Shown piece after piece: positions 9,487-17,199 of a DNA stretch of 27,038 nt. The stretch is from Deltaproteobacteria bacterium (GTDB lineage: Bacteria > Desulfobacterota_B > Binatia > UBA9968): the NCBI GenBank assembly GCA_005879255.1, contig VBKY01000144.1, positions 1 to 27,038 of the forward strand, read 5' to 3'. Position 1 is the first letter of the stretch. Every line of letters starts with the position of its first letter. The notes beneath the pieces were generated by a model, which was not told the origin of the DNA, did no database searches, and saw nothing but the letters and a program-made list of their open reading frames with translations. The position numbers were made by a program, and so were the translations under genes.

Positions 9487-9515
9487 TTCAAACTCAGCTG
9501 CTCGTGTGCTATAAA
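9487..9515 (+). promoter_or_regulatory. sigma-70 promoter candidate for hyuA
   Basis: TTCAAA (9487-9492), a 17-base spacer, and TATAAA (9510-9515) with an extended -10 TGC just before it (TGC at 9507-9509). The predicted start would be near 9522, giving a leader of about 33 bases before the ATG at 9555. Confidence 0.5.
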
Positions 9516-9554
9516 AATCGGTTCGGCGCGGCAAGGGTGCGTCGTCATTGCAAA

Positions 9555-11657
9555 ATGGATTACACGATTGGCGTCGATATCGGCGGGACATTTACCGACT
9601 GCGTGGTTCTCGACGAGCAAGGCTTTCTCGACGTCGGCAAGGCCCTGTCGACGCCGCGGGATTTTTCCGTCGGCGCCCTGGACGCAGTCCGCGACGCCGA
9701 TCGTGCACGCGTGAAAGAAAAATCTGGCACACCTGATCAACTCGTCTTCGCTCTTCAACCCCAGGTTTTGTGCGGCGACAACACACTGATCACGCGCTCG
9801 GGGGCCAAGACCGGACTCATCACCACCCGGGGCTTCGGCGACGCCATTCTGATGATGCGGGGCATGACGGCCGAAGGCCTCACCGAAGAGGAAGCGGCTC
9901 ACACGTCCGCGCTGGTCAAGCCCGAGCCCATCGTGCCCGGAACTCTCATCGAAGAACTGACCGAGAGGATCGATTACAAAGGAAGCGTTTTGATTCCACT
10001 GAAGACAGCCGACATCGAGCAGGCGCTCGAAGCCCTGTCGAGCAAAGGCGTGGAGTCCGCGGCCGTATGCCTCCTCTGGTCGATCGCCAACGGCAGTCAC
10101 GAGAAGAAGGTCGCCGAACAGCTTAAACAGAAATACCCGACCCTGTACGTGAGCTTGTCCAGCGAGGTCGCTCCTTTCCTGGGCGAATACGAGCGCACCG
10201 CCACGACCGTGTTCAACGCGTACATCGGCCCGCGCATCTCGGCTTATCTAAATAACCTCGAGCGGATGCTGCGCGCAAAAAATCTTCGCGGCGAGCCATT
10301 GATTATGCAGGCATACGGCGGGGTACTGAACGTGAGCGCGACCTGCGCCAACGCCGTCGGCACGATCGAATCCGGGCCGGCCGCCGGCGTCGTCGGCAGC
10401 CAATACCTCGGTGGGCTGATCGGCGAAGAAAACGTCCTGGCGACGGATATGGGCGGAACCACGTTCAAAGTCAGCGTCATTCATGACGGAAAAATCGAGA
10501 AGGACTATAATCCGGTCATCCAGCGCCACAGGATTTTATCGACCAAGATCTGGGTCGAGTCGATCGGAGCGGGAGGAGGCAGCATCGCCTGGATCGACCC
10601 GGAAACCGGGTTCCTCAAGGTCGGCCCTCAGGGCGCGGGCGCCAGCCCGGGGCCGGTGTGCTACCAGGGGGGCGGCAGCGAGCCTACGGTTTCTGACGCC
10701 GATCTCGTCCTGGGCTATCTGAATGAAAATTATTTTCTCGGAGGTAAGATCCGCCTCAACAAAGAAGCCGCGGAGCCCGCGGTCTCTGAAAAGATCGCGG
10801 CTCCCCTGGGTATGAACACCATCGAAGCGGCGGGCGGAATTTATCGGATCGCCAACGCGCACATGAGCGATCTCATCCGCAAGGCGACCGTCGAGCGCGG
10901 GCATGATCCACGAAAGTTCGTGCTCTTCGCTTTCGGCGGCGCCGGGCCGGTGCACGCCGCCAGGTACACCGAAGATCTCGGCATCAAGCAGGTCGTGATT
11001 CCTCTGACCGCATCTGTTCACGGCGCTACGGGTCTCATCAGCACCGATGTCCTGTATGAATACGGCCGATCGGACCACCTGATCGCGCCGTTCGATCTCA
11101 ATCGGCTGCAGGAGAATTTTGCCGTCTTGATCGCGCAGGCGCGCAGCGATCTCGAAGCTCGCGGATTCAAACCAGCGGAGATCGAAATCGTCCGCAGTCT
11201 GGATATGCGCTACCGCTACCAGGTGCACGAGCTGACCCTCTCCATGCCTCCCGGCAGCGGCGACATTCAGCAACAGGACCTTGAGAAATTGTACGACGAT
11301 TTTCACGAGCTCTACGAAAAATCCTACGGCCAGGGATCCGGTTATCGTGAAGCCGGCATGGAAGTCATGACGTTCAGGCTGACCGCGCGAGGGCGCCTGA
11401 AAAAACCCAACATCGCGAGGATTTCGCTTGACGGCAAAGATTCGACGAGCGCCGTCAAATCCCGCAGGGCGGTTTACTTCGAGGAATATCGGCACGCGGT
11501 GGACACGGCAATCTACGATTTTATCAAGATGAAGCCCGGTAACGCGCTGGCGGGGCCCGCTATCATCGAGACTCCGGTTACGACGATCGTCGTCAATCCG
11601 AACAATCGCGCGTTCATGGACGAGTTCAGAAACATCAGGATCGACGTGGAAACGTAA
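9555..11657 (+). CDS. hyuA: hydantoinase/oxoprolinase family subunit A (HyuA; acetone-carboxylase-beta-like)
   Basis: A 700-residue member of the HyuA / 5-oxoprolinase A family, an ASKHA-fold ATPase subunit. The phosphate-binding strand GVDIGGTFTDCVVLD opens the protein (residues 5-19). A second ATP loop ATDMGGTTFKVSV follows in the middle, then FGGAGPVHAARYTEDLGI and PLTASVHGATGLISTDV. The family activates a substrate with ATP for hydantoin or oxoproline ring opening, or for ketone carboxylation (acetone and acetophenone carboxylases). Start 9555 is set by the family N-terminus; the frame is open 51 bases further up, but those residues are not family-like. The gene is followed 9 bases later by hyuB. 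The link to a gamma-like zinc ribbon two genes down points toward the carboxylase side of the family. Confidence 0.93.
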   Translation: MDYTIGVDIGGTFTDCVVLDEQGFLDVGKALSTPRDFSVGALDAVRDADRARVKEKSGTPDQLVFALQPQVLCGDNTLITRSGAKTGLITTRGFGDAILMMRGMTAEGLTEEEAAHTSALVKPEPIVPGTLIEELTERIDYKGSVLIPLKTADIEQALEALSSKGVESAAVCLLWSIANGSHEKKVAEQLKQKYPTLYVSLSSEVAPFLGEYERTATTVFNAYIGPRISAYLNNLERMLRAKNLRGEPLIMQAYGGVLNVSATCANAVGTIESGPAAGVVGSQYLGGLIGEENVLATDMGGTTFKVSVIHDGKIEKDYNPVIQRHRILSTKIWVESIGAGGGSIAWIDPETGFLKVGPQGAGASPGPVCYQGGGSEPTVSDADLVLGYLNENYFLGGKIRLNKEAAEPAVSEKIAAPLGMNTIEAAGGIYRIANAHMSDLIRKATVERGHDPRKFVLFAFGGAGPVHAARYTEDLGIKQVVIPLTASVHGATGLISTDVLYEYGRSDHLIAPFDLNRLQENFAVLIAQARSDLEARGFKPAEIEIVRSLDMRYRYQVHELTLSMPPGSGDIQQQDLEKLYDDFHELYEKSYGQGSGYREAGMEVMTFRLTARGRLKKPNIARISLDGKDSTSAVKSRRAVYFEEYRHAVDTAIYDFIKMKPGNALAGPAIIETPVTTIVVNPNNRAFMDEFRNIRIDVET

Positions 11658-11662
11658 GGAGG
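11656..11662 (+). promoter_or_regulatory. strong ribosome binding site deciding a TTG start for hyuB
   Basis: AAGGAGG overlaps the stop codon of hyuA and lies 4 bases before TTG at 11667. No ATG in this frame gives the family N-terminus, so the TTG start is well supported. Confidence 0.8.
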
Positions 11663-11666
11663 CCGC

Positions 11667-13487
11667 TTGGCTTTACCCTCGGGAAGTGTGGACCCGATCA
11701 CGTTCGAGATCTTGTCCCATCGGCTGTATCAGATCGCCAAGGAGATGGGCACGACCCTCGAGCGCGTCGGCGGCACCGTCAACACCACGCAGCAGAAGGA
11801 TTATATGGCCGCGCTTTACCGCGCCGACGGCGAGATCCTGTCGGCCGGAGAATCCATCGGCATGCATATGGCGTGCGGCGGATTCGCGGTGAAAAAGATC
11901 CTGGAGCGCTTCGGCAACGACGGCGTCGCTCCGGACGACGTGTTCTTGCTCAACGACCCGTACGTCGCCGCGGTGCACCAGTCGGACCTTTTCATGATCT
12001 CGCCGATTCATTACCACGACCGTTTGGTTGCGTGGAGCGCGACTTTTGTTCACGTCATGGATATCGGCGCTTTGTCGCCGGGCGGCAATTCGCCCGGAGC
12101 CACGGAGATTTTCCATGAAGGCATCAGAATCGCAGGGATCAAGCTGATCGAAGGCGGGACATTCAGGAAAGACCTCTTTGAGATGATCATCAATATGACG
12201 CGGCAACCGACCATGGTCGGTCTCGATCTCAAGTGTGAGATCGCCGCCAACAACGTGGCAAAATCGCGTGTCCAGGAAATGTTCTCGCAGTATGGCCCCG
12301 AGTTGATCGACGCCGTCACCAAAAAGATGATCCAGCATGCGGAGGACGTCCTGAGAAAGCGCATCGCGGAAATTCCCGACGGCGTCTGGAAAGAAACCAG
12401 CGCCATCGAGGCCGATGAGAGTTGGAAGGTCAATCTCGTCTTGCGTAAAATCGGCGACCGTCTGATCTTCGATTTTACCGGCAGCGACCCGCAAGCGAGC
12501 AAGGGCATCAATCTTCCCTATCACGCCACGTTCGGCGTTTGCTTCAGTGCAGTGCTGTCGACATTGGCTTACGACCTGCCGAAAAACCACGGCATTTTTC
12601 GCCCCATCGAAGTCATCGCGCCCAAGGGAACTATCGTAAATCCCCAGCCGCCCGCGCCGGTTTCCATGAATACCACCTCGGGCGCAAAGATCGTTCTATA
12701 CGCCGCGAGCTCGACTTTGATGCAGGCGCTGGCTACCCACCAACGGTGGAAGAGCGAAGTGATGGCCATGACGGTGGGCCGGCGAAATATTCGCCATGCC
12801 GGCATCAACCAGTACGGCACTTATTACGTCTCGAATCTTTCGCAGACTCCTGTAGACGGCGGCGGCGCGAGATCTTTCCAGGACGGGGTGGACTCGGGAG
12901 GCGGCACCAAGAGCTGTCCTAACGTAGAATGGATCGAAAGAAATTTTCCCGTTCTCTATTTGTTTCGGCGCCACGCGAGGGACAGCGCCGGGGCCGGCAA
13001 GTTCCGCGGCGGAGTCGGCGTTGAGACCGCTTTCGTTATCAACGACGCGCCTGAACGGAAAATTAAAGGCGTCGCTTACGGAGTGGTGGGGCTTAAGAAT
13101 TCGGGACAAGGGGTTTTCGGTGGGTATCCTGGCGCGCCCGCCGTGGTCGAGTTGTCCAAGGGCACGAGACTGCGCGAACTCATCGCTGAAGGCGCCGCCT
13201 TGGATCGCATGCAGGACCTGGGCGGTCAAATGAATGCGTTGCCGTACTGCAACTTTGAAGTCACGGAAAACGACGTGCTGTATACCCGTCAATCCAGCGG
13301 CGGCGGTTATGGAGACCCGCTGGAGAGAGATGCCGAGATGGTGCTGAAGGATATCGTGCTGGGATTGGTCTCGACCGAGGCGGCCCGCGAGATCTATGGA
13401 GTCATAATCTATGGCGACAAGATCGATATCGAGGCTACCGAGCGGCTGAGGAAATCCATGAGAGAGGCGCGACTGGGATCAGATTGA
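11667..13487 (+). CDS. hyuB: hydantoinase B/oxoprolinase family subunit (HyuB)
   Basis: A 606-residue HyuB-family protein, partner of HyuA. The N-terminal DPITFEILSHRLYQIAKEMG is the family signature. It is followed by DVFLLNDPYVAAVHQSDLFMISPI, HVMDIGALSPGGNSPGATEIFHEGI, and a C-terminal SSGGGYGDPLERD. In hydantoinases and oxoprolinases this subunit carries out the amide chemistry on the phosphorylated intermediate; in acetone carboxylase the equivalent alpha subunit binds metal. At 606 residues it is shorter than acetone carboxylase alpha (about 770). Translation starts at TTG, driven by AAGGAGG. It forms an operon with hyuA (9-base gap). Substrate is not decided by the sequence. Confidence 0.93.
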   Translation: MALPSGSVDPITFEILSHRLYQIAKEMGTTLERVGGTVNTTQQKDYMAALYRADGEILSAGESIGMHMACGGFAVKKILERFGNDGVAPDDVFLLNDPYVAAVHQSDLFMISPIHYHDRLVAWSATFVHVMDIGALSPGGNSPGATEIFHEGIRIAGIKLIEGGTFRKDLFEMIINMTRQPTMVGLDLKCEIAANNVAKSRVQEMFSQYGPELIDAVTKKMIQHAEDVLRKRIAEIPDGVWKETSAIEADESWKVNLVLRKIGDRLIFDFTGSDPQASKGINLPYHATFGVCFSAVLSTLAYDLPKNHGIFRPIEVIAPKGTIVNPQPPAPVSMNTTSGAKIVLYAASSTLMQALATHQRWKSEVMAMTVGRRNIRHAGINQYGTYYVSNLSQTPVDGGGARSFQDGVDSGGGTKSCPNVEWIERNFPVLYLFRRHARDSAGAGKFRGGVGVETAFVINDAPERKIKGVAYGVVGLKNSGQGVFGGYPGAPAVVELSKGTRLRELIAEGAALDRMQDLGGQMNALPYCNFEVTENDVLYTRQSSGGGYGDPLERDAEMVLKDIVLGLVSTEAAREIYGVIIYGDKIDIEATERLRKSMREARLGSD

Positions 13488-13575
13488 AAGACAGCCGATA
13501 TCAGATGCCAATTTCCATTCGTGCCGAGCCTTCGTCGAAGCACGAGTCAAACTTTTCACCCAGTCAAATGCGACC

Positions 13576-14394
13576 ATGAGCTACCTGCTCAGAGAAAATC
13601 TGGAACTCTTCACCGGACCGCAGGGCGCCGAGATTCGCTGCGCGAAGTGCCAGCACGTTTTTTGCCGCGCCGGCGAAGACTGGAAGCCGGCTTCCCGAGT
13701 TCGATTATTGCCGCCGACTGCCGCAGGGCCTTTAATGAGCGAGGCCAGCGGCAAATACGTTTTGCAACAGAATACCTGTCCGTCCTGCGGCGTTCTGCTC
13801 GACACCGATCTGATCGAAGAAAAGAAGGACGGCAAGGAAGCCAAAGAGCAAGCGCCAAAAAACCCCGAGCCCATGCGGATCGAGGTGGATCGCCGAACAA
13901 CGGCGATATTGGTTCTCGACTTGAGCGCCCGCTGCGAAGACCCGAAGCTGACCTGTCATGCGTTGCTGCCGGGCGTGGCGGGGTTTCTCGAAAAGGCCCG
14001 CGCCGCCGGGATCTTGGTCGTTTTCTCGGTCTCCGCATCACAGCGCGGGACGCCCATGGAGAAAGTCGCGCGCCCGCTTCAGCGCAGGGAGAACGAGCCG
14101 GTTATTTATCCCGACGGCTTCGATAAATTCACCGAAGAAGGCCTGCAGCGTATATTAGAGCCAAGAGGAATCAAGACTGTGATTATCACCGGCTCTGCGA
14201 CCAACGTGGCGGTTCTCTATACGGCGACCGCCGCAGCGCGAATCCATCGCTACGAGGTTATTGTCCCGGTAGACGGCGTCAATGCGCGCACCCAATATGC
14301 CCATGACTACTCTTTGTATCAGCTGAGTGTTTTGCCGGGGGGAGTTTACAAACTTATCCATTTTCCCACCTTGGGAATGATAGGTTTCAAGTGA
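13576..14394 (+). CDS. fusion of acetone-carboxylase-gamma-like zinc ribbon and isochorismatase-like domain
   Basis: A 272-residue two-domain protein. Residues about 1-80 carry CAKC (22-25) and CPSC (68-71), with the spacing and context (HVFCRAGEDWK, then YVLQQNTCPSCGVLLDTDL) of the acetone/acetophenone carboxylase gamma-type zinc subunit. A charged linker (81-104) leads to residues 105-260, an isochorismatase/cysteine hydrolase fold: TAILVLDLSAR with the expected Asp115, GIKTVIITGSATNVAVLYTA, and EVIVPVDGVN. The usual catalytic Cys is Ala212 here and the Lys expected about 33 residues earlier is Pro179, so hydrolase activity is doubtful. It lies 88 bases after hyuB in the same direction. An isochorismatase-type N-carbamoylsarcosine amidase next to HyuAB is known in creatinine breakdown, but the lost residues argue against that here. 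It may be a structural subunit of the complex. Confidence 0.82.
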   Translation: MSYLLRENLELFTGPQGAEIRCAKCQHVFCRAGEDWKPASRVRLLPPTAAGPLMSEASGKYVLQQNTCPSCGVLLDTDLIEEKKDGKEAKEQAPKNPEPMRIEVDRRTTAILVLDLSARCEDPKLTCHALLPGVAGFLEKARAAGILVVFSVSASQRGTPMEKVARPLQRRENEPVIYPDGFDKFTEEGLQRILEPRGIKTVIITGSATNVAVLYTATAAARIHRYEVIVPVDGVNARTQYAHDYSLYQLSVLPGGVYKLIHFPTLGMIGFK

Positions 14395-14450
14395 TTGGTG
14401 ATTATCAGGAAAGTTTAAACTGCAGTGGACAAGAAGCCAACCAAAATATT

Positions 14451-14497
14451 CCCTCTCCACCACGTTTCGTGGGGGGAGAGGGCGCGGGTGAGGGGGC
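14451..14497 (+). repeat. REP-like palindrome (CCCTCTCC...GGGAGAGGG type)
   Basis: CCCTCTCCACCACG (14451-14464) pairs with CGTGGGGGGAGAGGG (14468-14482) around a short loop, followed by GCGCGGGTGAGGGGGC. This closely resembles a dispersed intergenic palindrome family found in many proteobacterial and related genomes. There is no T-run on either strand, so it is not a standard terminator. Confidence 0.6.
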
Positions 14498-14585
14498 ATA
14501 GCGATCAACGGACCATTGTGTGAACCTTCTTAAAGTAGTACGGATGCAGCTATTTCGATCAGCAACTGAAATACGGAGGACTATC

Positions 14586-15509
14586 ATGCGCGAACTAAAA
14601 ATTATCTACCGATCTGAATCTCATGCCCCATTTTGGGTACTGGCCGAGCGGGCGGGAATATGGGAAAACCACGACCTCCGCGTCAACACGAGCCCGGAGC
14701 TGGGCCGCGAAAGGGCCGTTGAGGCGCTGAAAAATGGCCATGTGGATTTGATTTCGGGCAACCACCACAATCTCTACGCTCGCCGGGCGAAAAACCGTGA
14801 GGATTTTGTTCACCTGGCCCAGCTCGGTAACCGTTGGACGGAAAACCATCTCATCGTGACCGACGCGATCAAGAGCGTGCAAGATCTCAGAGGAAAACAG
14901 ATCGCCGTCGATTCGAAGAACTCCCACGCCGGCCTCAACGTGTGGCTCTTTATGCGCCAGGAAGGATTGGATTTGGACAAGGGAGACTACAATTTCGTGG
15001 AAACGCACGCATCGACGGACAAGCGCTGTAAAGGCGTCCTCGCCGGCGAGTTCGATGCGGCTTTTGTCGACCTGCCGCACAATCTACGTGCCCTCAGAGA
15101 AGGAGCGCAGGAAATCACCGTGCGGCCGATGCCGATGATCCGCGGTGTCACCTTGACGACGACTATGGCGTGGGTCAAGAGCCATGAAGAGGAGACGCGC
15201 CTCTTGATACGCGGAACCGTCGAGGCGGTTCATTTCTTTCTCACCCAACCGGAAAAGACCAAGCACATCATGAAGGAGTCAACTATTCTTGGCTTGCACA
15301 ACGATGGGGAAGCGGACGCGCTCTACGATTCATGGTCGAGTTTCTTGGAACGCAAGCTCTACCCGACAACGGAAGCCATCAACAACGTGTTTGCCCTGGC
15401 GGCGCGGCTCAAACCGGAGATCGCGGACTTAAACCCTCTGGTCATGTGGAATACGCATTATTTGAGAGAGTTGGACGATAGCGGTTTCATTGACAACCTG
15501 TACCGATAG
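14586..15509 (+). CDS. NMT1/THI5-like substrate-binding-fold protein without signal peptide
   Basis: The start at 14586 is set by GGAGGA (14575-14580) five bases upstream and gives 307 residues. The N-terminus MRELKIIYRSESHAPFWVLAERAGIWENHDL begins directly with the first beta strand of an NMT1/SsuA-like type-2 periplasmic-binding fold, with no signal peptide or lipobox. Other family features: ALKNGHVDLISGN, SVQDLRGKQIAVDS, VLAGEFDAAFVDLPHNLRAL. The fold is used by ABC-importer binding proteins and also by cytoplasmic enzymes such as 4,5-dihydroxyphthalate decarboxylase and THI5. Without a leader this protein is likely cytoplasmic, as an enzyme or sensor. It lies in the plus-strand run after hyuA-hyuB and before the DUF763 gene (26-base gap). 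Confidence 0.83.
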   Translation: MRELKIIYRSESHAPFWVLAERAGIWENHDLRVNTSPELGRERAVEALKNGHVDLISGNHHNLYARRAKNREDFVHLAQLGNRWTENHLIVTDAIKSVQDLRGKQIAVDSKNSHAGLNVWLFMRQEGLDLDKGDYNFVETHASTDKRCKGVLAGEFDAAFVDLPHNLRALREGAQEITVRPMPMIRGVTLTTTMAWVKSHEEETRLLIRGTVEAVHFFLTQPEKTKHIMKESTILGLHNDGEADALYDSWSSFLERKLYPTTEAINNVFALAARLKPEIADLNPLVMWNTHYLRELDDSGFIDNLYR

Positions 15510-15535
15510 AGCGAACGGTCGAGATAATTTGCCGC

Positions 15536-16726
15536 ATGAAACGCTCCGGCGTCGCAGATCTTCCGCTTCACGGCGGTCGCGTCCCGCAATGGCTTGCGGA
15601 ACGGATGACCAAACTGGGCACGGCCATCACCGAAGCCATCGTCCAAGACTACGGCGCTTCGGTCTTCCTCTCGCGCCTGAGCGATCCCTTCTGGTTCCAG
15701 GCGCTGGGCACGGTGATGGGAATGGACTGGCACTCTTCGGGCATCACCACATCCGTCATGGGAGCCCTGAAGCGAGGCCTAGCGCCACGCGCTGACGAGC
15801 TCGGCATTTACATTTGCGGCGGACGCGGCAGGTTCTCACGAAACACGCCGCAGGAATTGCGATCGATCGCCGAGCGTCGCGGCTTCGATGGCGAAGCCTT
15901 GGTCCACACCAGTAGGCTCACCGCGAGGGTCGACAACAATGCGATCGCCGACGGCTTTCAGATCTATCTCCATAGCTTCGTTGTGAGCTCGAACGGCGAG
16001 TGGGCCGTGGTACAGCAGGGATTGAACGATCGGAGCGGGATGGCTCGCCGCTACCACTGGCACTCCGCGTCGGTGCGCGACTTCGTCGCCGAACCACACA
16101 CCGGCATAGTCGGCGAGAACCAGGGCACGATCATGAATCTCGTGGACGCTCACGCGCAGCCCGCACAAACCGCCCTGCTCGACATCGCTCATGAAAAACC
16201 GGAGACCACGCTCCGCGCCGCGCGCTACCTCCGCATGCCGGACCATCATGAGGTCCGCGCCGAGAACATCGACCTGAAGCGTCTCGGAGCCGTGCTCGCC
16301 GTCGCGTACGAACGCGATCTTCACCAGTTCGCCGAACTGCTGCTTTTGGAGAATCTCGGTCCGCGCACTCTTCAGTCGCTTGCTTTGATTGCCGAAGTTG
16401 TCCACGGCGCACCGAGCCATTTCTCCGATCCCGCGCGTTTTTCCTTCGCACATGGCGGCAAGGATCGCCATCCATTTCCGATCCCGTTGAAGACTTACGA
16501 CGAAACTCTTAACTGCCTCCGGACCTCATTGGATAAAGCCAAGCTCGGCGACAAGGACAAACTCTACGGCTTCCGCCGCCTCGACCGCTTCGTTCACGCA
16601 GTCGAAACCCAGATCAAACCCGAAGCCAACTTCGATGCGGTCATTGCCCACGAAAACGCGATCTCTCGCTCGCTGGACGGCCGTTCTGTCTTCGACGACA
16701 CGCCCAAGCAGCTCTCCCTTTTCTAA
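15536..16726 (+). CDS. DUF763 family protein
   Basis: A 396-residue protein matching the DUF763 family: the N-terminus GVADLPLHGGRVPQWLAERM, RLSDPFWFQALGTVMGMDWHSSG, GRGRFSRNTPQELRSIAER, then a long central conserved part (ENQGTIMNLVDAH, RAARYLRMPDHHEV) and GLIAEVVHGAPSHFSDPARFSFAHGGKD-like text near residue 310. Function is unknown; members are found in archaea and scattered bacteria, often thermophiles. It has no signal peptide or membrane segment. A -10-like GATAAT at 15523-15528 lies 7 bases before the ATG and no Shine-Dalgarno sequence is seen, so a leaderless transcript is possible, although the 26-base gap after the previous gene equally allows read-through. The C-terminus ends QLSLF. 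Confidence 0.88.
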   Translation: MKRSGVADLPLHGGRVPQWLAERMTKLGTAITEAIVQDYGASVFLSRLSDPFWFQALGTVMGMDWHSSGITTSVMGALKRGLAPRADELGIYICGGRGRFSRNTPQELRSIAERRGFDGEALVHTSRLTARVDNNAIADGFQIYLHSFVVSSNGEWAVVQQGLNDRSGMARRYHWHSASVRDFVAEPHTGIVGENQGTIMNLVDAHAQPAQTALLDIAHEKPETTLRAARYLRMPDHHEVRAENIDLKRLGAVLAVAYERDLHQFAELLLLENLGPRTLQSLALIAEVVHGAPSHFSDPARFSFAHGGKDRHPFPIPLKTYDETLNCLRTSLDKAKLGDKDKLYGFRRLDRFVHAVETQIKPEANFDAVIAHENAISRSLDGRSVFDDTPKQLSLF

Positions 16727-17023
16727 TTTCCATACCATTGAGATTGAGCTCTACTCGGTTCGATGCGCTTCGGGCTATCTTTTGCCGGCGCGTTAACCAA
16801 GTTTCGAACTCTTGTCAGCCTCCGTAGCTCTAAGGACTGTCTTTGCGAAACGGATCGGCTAGTTATCGTGTCAAATCCATGACGGCGCATGTGTTAACGG
16901 CGTGACAAACAGGATGCCATTTTTCAGCATTCGGCTGCGCTACCGCACCTATTTGTGAATCGTTGTCGTGGCGGTAACCTATTTAATTGGCGCTTCTTAC
17001 CTCAGATTATCCCGAAACCCATG
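16727..17023. other. non-coding region holding enhancer-like dyads
   Basis: No ORF of note. It holds two dyads (16869-16907) upstream of the sigma-54 element and a weak IHF-like sequence (TAACCTATTTAAT, 16975-16987, two mismatches from the consensus) between them. No terminator was found after the DUF763 gene. Confidence 0.5.
16869..16907 (+). promoter_or_regulatory. two tandem TGTCA-N6-TGACA dyads, likely enhancer-binding-protein sites
   Basis: TGTCAAATCCATGACG (16869-16884) and TGTTAACGGCGTGACA (16892-16907) each match TGTCA-N6-TGACA with one mismatch. They start 23 bases apart, about two helical turns. The second also fits the TGT-N10-ACA form known for NifA-type sites. Their centres lie about 150 and 173 bases before the predicted sigma-54 start, the usual distance for bacterial enhancer-binding proteins. 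Confidence 0.55.
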
Positions 17024-17040
17024 TGGCATACCTGTTGCAA
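17024..17040 (+). promoter_or_regulatory. sigma-54 promoter (-24/-12)
   Basis: TGGCATACCTGTTGCAA carries GG at 17025-17026 and GC at 17037-17038 with exactly 10 bases between them, matching the TGGCAY-N5-TTGCW consensus. The expected transcript start is near 17050, just before the ribosome site of the 42-residue ORF. Confidence 0.7.
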
Positions 17041-17070
17041 TTTAGCTTTACGATCGAAGGGAGAAACCAG

Positions 17071-17199
17071 ATGGAAATAGTCGCAACAATCTCTAAGTCC
17101 AGATCTACTTCTCGGTTGGAAACGATTAACTGGCAATTTCTTGTTTTCTGGCTCACCTACTTGAGTATAATCTCGGGGTTTGTCGTTCGCTTTTTCTGA
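17071..17199 (+). CDS. 42-residue single-pass membrane microprotein
   Basis: A short ORF with a strong ribosome site AAGGGAG (17057-17063) seven bases before the ATG, and a sigma-54 promoter just upstream. The frame stays open to 16987, but the promoter and ribosome site point to 17071. The product has a charged N-terminal third (MEIVATISKSRSTSRLE) and a single hydrophobic helix (FLVFWLTYLSIISGFVVRFF), so it is probably an inner-membrane microprotein. No family is recognised. After the stop a weak hairpin (AGGGC/GCCT) precedes CTTTTT at 17216-17222. Given its size a chance ORF is possible, but three independent signals line up. Confidence 0.6.
   Translation: MEIVATISKSRSTSRLETINWQFLVFWLTYLSIISGFVVRFF

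Noticed and set aside
10536..11495. Long open minus-strand frame (319 codons) opposite hyuA
   Set aside because: It mirrors the codon pattern of hyuA, has no family-like motifs or ribosome site, and hyuA is a clear family member across the whole stretch.
11673..12590. Long open minus-strand frame (305 codons) opposite hyuB
   Set aside because: Shadow of a GC-rich gene; residues are His/Arg/Asp-rich without any recognisable domain.
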